Positions 1 to 4,928 of a DNA stretch of 14,191 bases are shown here, one piece after another. Below the pieces are notes generated by a model. It searched no databases. It had not been told where the DNA came from and saw only the letters and a program-made list of their open reading frames with translations. Where the stretch lies: the NCBI GenBank assembly GCA_900553285.1, contig USCX01000027.1, positions 1 to 14,191 on the forward strand, in the 5' to 3' direction. Source of the stretch: an uncultured Prevotella sp. GTDB lineage: Bacteria; Bacteroidota; Bacteroidia; Bacteroidales; Bacteroidaceae. The position numbers and the translations under genes were made by a program. How positions within the stretch are numbered: the first letter of the stretch is position 1; each line of letters opens with the position of its first letter.

Positions 1-81
1 GCGCAGGAAGTCGTAAATCATCGTCCGGCCGTTGGCGCGCGTGGTTTTTATCGCAAAGGCAGGCAAGTTCAATGAAATCAT
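1..81 (-). CDS. HsdR N-terminal-domain protein, 5' end only
   Basis: An open frame runs on the minus strand from an ATG at 81 down to the window edge, giving 27 codons. It begins MISLNLPAFAIK, followed by a Gly-containing turn and MIYDFLR. This matches my recollection of the start of a Bacteroidales protein with a type I restriction enzyme R N-terminal domain (HSDR_N, PF13588), whose start reads roughly LNLP...K...G...IFDxLR. That family is often found beside holA in Bacteroidales, and here the gene is divergent from amn-holA. Despite the domain name, such stand-alone proteins are not complete restriction enzymes and their role is unknown. A well-formed promoter lies just upstream (104-134). 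Only the first residues are visible, so the family call is inference; that a gene starts here is well supported. Confidence 0.68.
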   Translation of the reverse strand, partial: MISLNLPAFAIKTTRANGRTMIYDFLR

Positions 82-86
82 TTTCT

Positions 87-94
87 TACTTTTG
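87..94 (+). promoter_or_regulatory. Bacteroidota -7 element for amn-holA
   Basis: TACTTTTG matches TAnnTTTG and lies 25 bases before the ATG at 120. No good -33 TTTG is visible at the right distance, so activity may be weak or assisted. Because the upstream in-frame ATG at 72 lies before this element, it would not be on the transcript. That supports the start at 120. Confidence 0.55.
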
Positions 95-103
95 CAGGGC
101 GGA

Positions 104-134
104 CAAAATTAGGAAGATTATGGTAACCAGACAA
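104..134 (-). promoter_or_regulatory. Bacteroidota-type promoter for the minus-strand HsdR-N gene
   Basis: Read on the minus strand, TTG (134-132) is followed after 20 bp by TAATTTTG (111-104). This fits the -33 TTTG / -7 TAnnTTTG consensus of the Bacteroidota primary sigma factor. The predicted transcription start falls near 97-99, about 17 bases before the ATG at 81. It lies inside the region that also carries the plus-strand promoter and the start of amn. Confidence 0.65.
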
Positions 135-896
135 GAAATAGCGGGCAATTGGCTCGTCCGTTACACGAAACTCCCGCTCAGCGCGTTCAGCCAGTATGTC
201 CTGCTGACGAATTTCAACAACTACGTCGATTTGTTTTGCGACCAGTGCGGCGTGCCCCACGTGAGCTACGGGGCGAACATGCGGGCGGTGACGGCCGACG
301 GCATCACGATGATAAACTTCGGCATAGGCAGCCCGAACGCCGCGCTCATCATGGACCTGCTGAGCGCGGTCGGCCCGAAGGCCTGCCTCTTCTTGGGGAA
401 ATGCGGCAGCATCTCCGAGAAGGCTCTGCTTGGCGATTACATCCTCCCCCTGGCGGGCATCCGCGGCGAGGGGACCAGCGGAGACTATTTCCCGCCCGAA
501 ATCCCCGCCCTCCCTGCCTTCATGCTCCAGCGCGCCGTCTCGACGGCCCTGCGCGACAACAGGCACGACTATTGGACCGGAACGGTCTACACCACCAACC
601 GCCGCCTCTGGGAGCACGACGAACGCTTCAAGGCCTATCTGCGGACAACGCGGGCGATGGGCGTCGATATGGAGACCGCCACGCTCTTCTCCTGCGGATT
701 CTACAATCACATACCGACCGGCGCGCTGCTCCTCGTGTCGGACAACCCGATGGTGCCCGAGGGAATCAAGACCGAAGAGAGCGACAGGCAGGTGACGAGG
801 GACTTTGCCGCCACGCATGTGAAAATCGGCATAGAGGCCCTGCGCCTTATCATCGACGAGCGGCGGACGGTGCGTCACTTGAAGTTCGATTGGTGA
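120..896 (+). CDS. amn: AMP nucleosidase, short Bacteroidota form
   Basis: The product is 258 aa, a single nucleoside-phosphorylase-fold protein (PF01048 type). AMP nucleosidase hydrolyses AMP to adenine and ribose 5-phosphate in the cytosol, linking adenylate level to purine salvage. Visible signatures are a Gly-rich GIGSPNAA segment (68-75), LGKCGS (92-97), the purine/ribose-binding VDMETA (182-187) and VSDNP (206-210) carrying the probable catalytic Asp. It lacks the extra N-terminal domain of the roughly 480-residue E. coli Amn, and its length agrees with the short form annotated in Bacteroides. The ATG at 120 is chosen over the in-frame ATG at 72 because a -7 box sits at 87-94 and the family N-terminus begins near MVTRQEIAGNWL. 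holA follows after 27 bp, so the two are probably co-transcribed. A related phosphorylase specificity cannot be excluded. Confidence 0.85.
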   Translation: MVTRQEIAGNWLVRYTKLPLSAFSQYVLLTNFNNYVDLFCDQCGVPHVSYGANMRAVTADGITMINFGIGSPNAALIMDLLSAVGPKACLFLGKCGSISEKALLGDYILPLAGIRGEGTSGDYFPPEIPALPAFMLQRAVSTALRDNRHDYWTGTVYTTNRRLWEHDERFKAYLRTTRAMGVDMETATLFSCGFYNHIPTGALLLVSDNPMVPEGIKTEESDRQVTRDFAATHVKIGIEALRLIIDERRTVRHLKFDW

Positions 897-923
897 GGCA
901 CGGCCTTAGCATAAATTGAGACT

Positions 924-1964
924 ATGCCCGTAACGAAACCTACTTCCAAAGCCAAAGGCGTCACCTACGAAAGCATTGTGCACGACGTGCAGGCTGGCCA
1001 CTTCAAGCCGGTTTATTGTTTTATGGGGGCCGAGAGCTATTACATCGACCGCCTGGCGGATTACGTCGTACAGCAGGCCGTCGAGCCGGAGCAGCGCGAC
1101 TTCAACGTCATTATGCTGTACGGCGCCGACGCCGACGCCGACCAGATCATCACAGCGGCCAAGAGCTTCCCCATGGGTGCCCCGCGTTTGGTGGTCTGCG
1201 TGAAAGAAGCCCAGAACGTCAAGAATCTTGAACTCCTCGCTTACTACCTGCAAAAGCCGCAGCCCTCGACGGTGCTTGTCCTCTGTTATAAGAACGGCGT
1301 GCTCGACCGGCGGAAAAAACTGTCGGCCCTGATCGAGAAAGAGGGGGTGCTCTTTGAGTCGAAGAGACTGTATGAAAGTCAGTTGCCCGCCTTCATCCGC
1401 GATTACCTCGGCCGGAAACGCGTGGCCGTCGACCCCAAGGCCGTGGCCATGATGGCGGACTTCGTCGGGACCGACCTGAACCGTATGGCCGGCGAACTGG
1501 ACAAACTGGTCATCGCCCTGCCCAAAGGCGAGCGTACGGTGAAGCCGGAACTTGTCGAAGCCCTTATCGGCGTCAGCAAGGATTTTAATAATTTCGAATT
1601 GCAAGAGGCTATCATTGCCAAGGACGTGCTGAAGGCGAACCGTATAATCAATTATTTTGACAGCAACCAGAAGGAAAATCCTATCCAAGTCACGCTTTCC
1701 ATGCTCTTCAAGTTCTTTTCGCAGCTGATGCTGGCGCATTATGCGCCGGACAAGACAGAGCGTGGGTTGGCCTTGTGGCTAAGCGTGGCCGACTGGCAGG
1801 TCCGCCGGAATATCCTGCCCGCCATGCGGATGTATAACGCGCGGAAGGTGATGCAGGTTATCCGTGAAATCCGGCGTGCCGATGCACGCTCGAAAGGGGT
1901 GGAAAATGTCAGCGCGGGGGCAGGGGATATCATGAAAGAGCTTCTGTTTTTTATCTTACATTAG
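924..1964 (+). CDS. holA: DNA polymerase III subunit delta
   Basis: The product is 346 aa, the usual length for HolA. Delta is the clamp-loader subunit that opens the beta sliding clamp. The N-terminal segment KPVYCFMGAESYYIDR (near residues 30-45) is the typical P-V-Y-x-x-x-G-x-E-x-Y-x-I-D signature. The middle has the AAA+-like fold without a Walker A motif, as expected for this subunit. A helical C-terminal part follows, including RMAGELDKL and a collar-like region with FKFFSQLMLAHY. The ATG at 924 gives the expected N-terminus (MPVTKPTSKAKGVTYESIV). It lies 27 bp after amn and ends just before a strong intrinsic terminator at 2013-2052, so amn-holA looks like a closed transcription unit. 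Confidence 0.93.
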   Translation: MPVTKPTSKAKGVTYESIVHDVQAGHFKPVYCFMGAESYYIDRLADYVVQQAVEPEQRDFNVIMLYGADADADQIITAAKSFPMGAPRLVVCVKEAQNVKNLELLAYYLQKPQPSTVLVLCYKNGVLDRRKKLSALIEKEGVLFESKRLYESQLPAFIRDYLGRKRVAVDPKAVAMMADFVGTDLNRMAGELDKLVIALPKGERTVKPELVEALIGVSKDFNNFELQEAIIAKDVLKANRIINYFDSNQKENPIQVTLSMLFKFFSQLMLAHYAPDKTERGLALWLSVADWQVRRNILPAMRMYNARKVMQVIREIRRADARSKGVENVSAGAGDIMKELLFFILH

Positions 1965-2012
1965 CCTTGTACGGCGGTTCATCCTGCTAGGAAAGCCGGT
2001 GACAGACTTCAT

Positions 2013-2052
2013 GAGGTGGGGGGCTCTGAAAAGAGGCTCCCACCTCCTTTTT
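2013..2052 (+). terminator. Intrinsic terminator after holA
   Basis: GAGGTGGG (2013-2020) pairs with CCCACCTC (2039-2046). Inside, CTCT (2024-2027) pairs with AGAG (2032-2035) around a GAAA tetraloop (2028-2031). One internal step is mismatched and one is a G-U wobble. A run of five T follows at 2048-2052. It lies 48 bp after the holA stop and should end the amn-holA transcript. Confidence 0.8.
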
Positions 2053-2507
2053 AAGAAAACTATACATTTCAAGAGGACCGTTCAAGGCGTCTTTTCCGGC
2101 TCTGCCCAAAGTGGCCGGCAGGGCGTGTCAGCCCTGAAAGTCGGTGCACGACTGGGGAAAAGGAGTGGGGAGGACGGGCGCTATGACGTGTGACGGGTTT
2201 TCCATCAGCCTGGTGCCGGGCTTATTTTTGCGTGCAGCCGAATGGGCTTCTCTGTCAAGCACGCCAGGCTGGTTGTCTATATATAATAAGGTGGTTCGAA
2301 GGAGTGACGAGCGGATTATCCGGGTAGCGAGACCACGGAGAAAGCTGAATGTTGTCAGAGGAAGCCCTCGCCGGGAAATGGGGCAAAGCGGGGAAAAAGC
2401 GGTTTCCGCACCTGATTTTCGTGCCTTTTGTCCCTCATCAAAGCCCGATTGTGATAGAAAAATGTAAATTTCTCTTGGTCTTATGTCTCATTCACCCCGT
2501 ATGGACG
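2053..2507. other. Gene-free intergenic stretch after holA
   Basis: No convincing gene is present on either strand. Short open frames occur (1999-2193, 2144-2467) but none has a recognisable N-terminus, promoter or domain. Minor structure includes an 8-bp inverted repeat CAGCCTGG (2206-2213) / CCAGGCTG (2264-2271) and an 11-bp palindrome CGGATTATCCG inside a weak GTGGT/ACCAC stem near 2292-2337. I found no tRNA or riboswitch in it. The stretch could be the remains of a decayed gene, but nothing identifies one. Confidence 0.5.
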
Positions 2508-2591
2508 GTCGCAGTGACAAAAGAGACGCGCGCAGTGCTTGTTTTTCCTATCGCAGTGCTTGTTTTTCCTATCGCAGTGGTAGTTTTTGCT
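2508..2591 (+). repeat. 21-bp tandem array A, four units
   Basis: The core CGCAGTG recurs at 2510, 2531, 2552 and 2573, exactly 21 bp apart. The units starting at CGCAGTG 2531 and 2552 are identical over 21 bp (CGCAGTGCTTG, TTTTT, CCTAT). The unit at 2573 differs at three positions, and the first keeps only the core and a few bases. Written in the shared register, units start at 2508, 2529, 2550 and 2571, with T5 tracts at 2542, 2563 and 2584. The same module in the same register recurs in arrays B (4287-4370) and C (7121-7204). Because 21 is a multiple of 3, the array leaves reading frames open (AVLVFPI or SACFSYR repeats), but I consider it noncoding. Confidence 0.85.
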
Positions 2592-2843
2592 ATCTTATAC
2601 ATTGCAGAATGCAGAGAAAGTGGGCGGGCGCTTATTTTTCTGTGTCTGTTTCCTCTTTCGCTGTATTTCCTTATTCATCTAATAGTCAGAGTTTTATAGG
2701 GGATTGTCCCGCTGAGATTTTCACGTAGCGGAAACTTCTTCCTTCGGGGCGAAATGAGCGAATCTGGCCCAATCTCACATGTTTCCCGTAGTCTCAGAAT
2801 GCCCGTTAAGTTACAGTAACATTTCTGTTTGCGTATTTGCGAT
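2592..2843. other. Intergenic stretch between array A and the TGTAAA boxes
   Basis: No gene is supported. T-rich DNA lies at 2625-2700. A perfect 11-bp palindrome GTTACAGTAAC occupies 2810-2820, just before the first TGTAAA box, and could be a protein-binding site. Confidence 0.4.
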
Positions 2844-3329
2844 TGTAAAACACCGAATCTGTAAATCGCAGAGTGCTTTCTAGCTAATGCGGCAGTGTGA
2901 TTGTAAACTGCAAATCTTTGATAGAAAATAAAGTTACGGCTGTAAATTTCACAAAGTGAATACTTGAATGTATAAAAACAGGGTGCATATTCCCTTTCGT
3001 AATCACATTAAAATCCAGTAGATTAATTATATTTCTTAAAGTTCTGTCGGGTCGTATTCTCAGTATATGCTTGTTTTTTAGGCTCGGTTGGTGGAAAAAC
3101 GCTTGAAATGCGTAAAACAATTCCGTCAATCCCAGATGTTAAGTACAAAATGAATAAGTCTTCTATCGTTGTGATTCAATTGTAAATCGTAGTGTTTGTA
3201 AACCTGATATGTGTGATTGTAAATCAAAGGTACTGCGGTGTAAAATTTACATGCTCAAACTGTGAAATCTATCGAAACAATTGTGATTTATGTCTTTGTC
3301 ACAAGAAAAAGTTTGTTTACCTTTGTAAA
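2844..3329 (+). repeat. Cluster of nine TGTAAA boxes upstream of the HTH gene
   Basis: TGTAAA occurs on the plus strand at 2844, 2860, 2902, 2941, 3181, 3197, 3218, 3239 and 3324. By base composition well under one would be expected in this stretch. Extended copies share TGTGATTGTAAA exactly at 2896-2907 and 3212-3223. Others read GATTGTAAA, ATTGTAAATC or CTGTAAATC. Related TGTGAAATC (3261) and TGTGATTTA (3282) continue the series. Spacings include 21, 21, 22, 21 and 42 bp in the proximal part and 42 bp in the distal part; each group opens with a pair 16 bp apart. TGTAAAATTTACA (3239-3251) is an odd-centred palindrome. The last box overlaps the -7 element of the regulator's promoter. The layout suggests operators on one DNA face, perhaps for the downstream regulator; this is inference. 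Between 2947 and 3180 the DNA is AT-rich, with only a doubtful minus-strand frame (3129-2884). Confidence 0.7.
3295..3325 (+). promoter_or_regulatory. Consensus Bacteroidota promoter of the HTH regulator
   Basis: TTTG (3295-3298), a 19-bp spacer, then TACCTTTG (3318-3325) give a near-perfect -33/-7 pair. Transcription should start near 3332, leaving an untranslated leader of about 47 bases before the ATG at 3379. A TGTAAA box (3324-3329) overlaps the end of the -7 element, a position suited to repression. Confidence 0.75.
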
Positions 3330-3378
3330 ATCTATAAGGCGGTCAGGAAGAACGGCTGCTGTCATCGTTTTTTTAGTC

Positions 3379-4116
3379 ATGAAAGAAAGAATTCGTAAGA
3401 TAATGGAGCTTGCCCATTTGTCGCAGCAAGATTTTGCAGACCGTCTTGGCATGTCGCCTGCGTCGCTGTCGGGAATTTTTAATGGGCGGACAAATCCCAC
3501 CAACAATCACGTTCAGGCCATCCATCGTGCCTTTCCACAAATTAATGTCAGTTGGTTGATGTTTGGCGAGGGAGATATGTTTGTGCCTTCGTCGGATGGC
3601 GAAGAGCATAGTCCCTTTTCAGAAACGCAGTCGGGTGATGATGAAAACTTTAAAGGTACGTTAACAGATTCCACCTCACTTGATGCTGGCGGTAAGGCCG
3701 GGGGAGGTATGTTATACAAGCAGGGTGTCTTGATGGATGAAGACGAAGATTCTCCCGAAGTCGGTTCGCGTGGAGCGGCGGAAGGTCTGCGTGAGAGTTC
3801 TCGCCCTACTGAAAATCCCTTGAAGGGCGGGAATTCCCTTTTGCGCGGAGACCGGGCGGAGCGGCGCGGTGCGGTGGATGTGGAGCGCCGTGCCGGTGAC
3901 GGCCGCATGGCGTATGGTAGTAATTTCCAGCACGGCCGAAATGGGATGTCCGGCTGTGTTCGTGCCGGTTCTGCCTATGCGGGGCGTGAGGTCAGGGAGA
4001 ATGGACGGTTTGTTGATAATGTAAATATAATTGACAGACCACCGCGTAAAATAAAGGAAATCCGTGTTTTTTATGATGACGGCACTTATGAAGCCTTCGT
4101 TCCGTCGTCAAAATGA
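3379..4116 (+). CDS. XRE-type helix-turn-helix regulator with variable linker
   Basis: The product is 245 aa from the ATG at 3379. The frame is open upstream to 3262, but the promoter at 3295-3325 lies inside that extension, so 3379 is preferred. Residues 1-65 form an HTH_3-like DNA-binding domain: MKERIRKIMELAHLSQQDF, ADRLGMSPASLSGIFNGRTNP, then WLMFGEGDMF near 59-68, the usual end of this domain in Bacteroidota. Residues about 72-220 are low-complexity, first acidic, then Gly/Arg-rich, and probably disordered. The last 23 residues (RKIKEIRVFYDDGTYEAF...) resemble a short conserved tail that I recall from Bacteroidota XRE proteins of this form. The gene stands alone, with a long upstream region full of TGTAAA boxes, which fits an autoregulated repressor. 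Its base composition is visibly less GC-rich than its neighbours. Target genes are unknown, and a phage-derived origin is possible but no phage genes are nearby. Confidence 0.85.
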   Translation: MKERIRKIMELAHLSQQDFADRLGMSPASLSGIFNGRTNPTNNHVQAIHRAFPQINVSWLMFGEGDMFVPSSDGEEHSPFSETQSGDDENFKGTLTDSTSLDAGGKAGGGMLYKQGVLMDEDEDSPEVGSRGAAEGLRESSRPTENPLKGGNSLLRGDRAERRGAVDVERRAGDGRMAYGSNFQHGRNGMSGCVRAGSAYAGREVRENGRFVDNVNIIDRPPRKIKEIRVFYDDGTYEAFVPSSK

Positions 4117-4286
4117 GCGAGGGCTGACGGTAACTTATTTTAGTTCCTTTGAAAATCCCGGCAAGGTGTGTACCTGTCCGGACGAGGCGGGCGGATGTGA
4201 GATGTCCGTCTTGAAACCATAAATAGGGCCGACGGCGGTTTCCTGTCGTGATATGTGAGGGATGAACCGTTCCGGCGCATTTTTCA
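4117..4286. other. Intergenic stretch after the HTH gene
   Basis: Nothing is recognised here. No hairpin followed by a T run is seen directly after the regulator, so transcript ending may depend on the palindrome in array B further on. Confidence 0.4.
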
Positions 4287-4370
4287 GTCCTTCCCTTCGT
4301 TTTTTTCGTCACTGCGTTAGCCCAAACGCCCGCTGCGATGGTATTTTCTATCGCAGCGGGCGTTTGGGCC
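4287..4370. repeat. 21-bp array B with perfect 20-bp-stem palindrome
   Basis: Four 21-bp blocks lie in register: 4287-4307 (GTC then TCGTTTTTTT), 4308-4328 (GTCACTGCG, identical over nine bases to the start of array C), 4329-4349 (CGCTGCGATGG, ATTTTCT; 15 of 21 matching a unit of array C) and 4350-4370 (ATCGCAGCGGGCGTTT). The last two, with one base of the second, form an inverted repeat: the arm 4320-4339 is the exact reverse complement of 4350-4369 around a 10-base loop 4340-4349. The hairpin lies between the convergent ends of the HTH gene and the thioesterase gene. It lacks a following T run on either strand, so it is not a classical intrinsic terminator. It could still block convergent transcription or act as a REP-like element. 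Confidence 0.8.
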
Positions 4371-4522
4371 AGTGCGGGCGTGCGTGATTCCGCGGTGCGG
4401 TAGCCCGTTTCCGAGGGTTGCGGCCGGTTTCGGCGTGAGCTTCTTATCCGCATGGCAGGGCCTTGCCGCTTATGGGCCGTCCCTTACCGTGCGGAGATGA
4501 GGACAAGACGAGAGGGCCTGGG
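4371..4522. other. Intergenic stretch downstream of the thioesterase gene
   Basis: GC-rich with no supported gene. A minus-strand frame (4453-3992) crosses it, but its Arg/Thr-rich product and overlap with the HTH gene mark it as chance. Confidence 0.4.
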
Positions 4523-4903
4523 TCAGTCTTTCCGATGAAGTTTGGAGAGAAAAATGTTCCGGTCGACGATGTAGCGGACGTGTGTTCCCTCTCCGATGAG
4601 GCCCTGACCGTCTTCTGCTTTCACGTTGAATGTGAGTTTGCGCCCTTCAACGGCGGTGAGCACGGCTGTAGCGTGTACCGTTTCGCCGATAGGCGTGGGG
4701 CGTATGTGGGCGATGTCGATGTGTGCGCCCACTGTGGTCTGGTCGTCGTCGAGTTTTTCGATGACGGCTTCCATCGCGGCGTTCTCCATGAGGGCCACGA
4801 GTGAAGGGGTGGCGAGCACGTCCATGTCGCCGGATCCCATGGCGATGGCTGTGTTTTCTGCTGTGACGGTCGATGTCGACGTGAAATATAGTCCCTTTTC
4901 CAT
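4523..4903 (-). CDS. Hotdog-fold thioesterase, FlK-like
   Basis: The product is 126 aa, a single hotdog domain resembling the fluoroacetyl-CoA thioesterase (FlK) group. The members of this group hydrolyse small acyl-CoA thioesters in the cytosol. LATPSLVALMENAAM (30-44) and TVGAHIDIAHIRPTP (57-71) are the diagnostic stretches. Thr32, Glu40 and His66 have the same relative spacing (8 and 26 residues) as the FlK triad Thr42/Glu50/His76 as I recall it. There is no evidence for fluoroacetate as substrate; Bacteroidota homologues are generally of unknown specificity. The gene starts 25 bp after the ABC ATPase gene, so it is the last gene of the ruvC transcript. The ATG at 4903 gives a normal-length N-terminus. 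Confidence 0.85.
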   Translation of the reverse strand: MEKGLYFTSTSTVTAENTAIAMGSGDMDVLATPSLVALMENAAMEAVIEKLDDDQTTVGAHIDIAHIRPTPIGETVHATAVLTAVEGRKLTFNVKAEDGQGLIGEGTHVRYIVDRNIFLSKLHRKD

Positions 4904-4928
4904 GCCTTTCAGAATTGAGGATAGTAAA

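Noticed and set aside
2287..2340. tRNA-like GGTTCGAA segment with GTGGT/ACCAC pairing
   Set aside because: The T-arm stem does not pair and no acceptor or anticodon arm can be drawn on either strand.
2349..2699. Possible small hydrophobic protein with AVLVFPI repeats spanning array A
   Set aside because: The repeats come from the 21-bp DNA module, which stays open in several frames because 21 is divisible by 3. The same module elsewhere lies outside genes, and no promoter or start signal is seen.
2884..3129. 81-codon minus-strand frame within the TGTAAA region
   Set aside because: No recognisable domain or neighbour link; an open frame of this length is plausible by chance.
2844..3329. TGTAAA boxes as a CRISPR array
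   Set aside because: Repeats are only 6-12 bp, spacers vary from 10 to over 200 bp, and no cas gene is present.
3262..3378. Longer N-terminus for the HTH regulator from the ATG at 3262
   Set aside because: A near-perfect promoter (3295-3325) lies inside it, and the domain begins normally at the ATG at 3379.
4320..4369. Palindrome as a standard intrinsic terminator
   Set aside because: No T run follows on either strand; kept as a repeat or hairpin feature instead.
3992..4453. 153-codon minus-strand frame
   Set aside because: It overlaps the HTH gene and array B, has an Arg/Thr-rich composition and matches no family I know.
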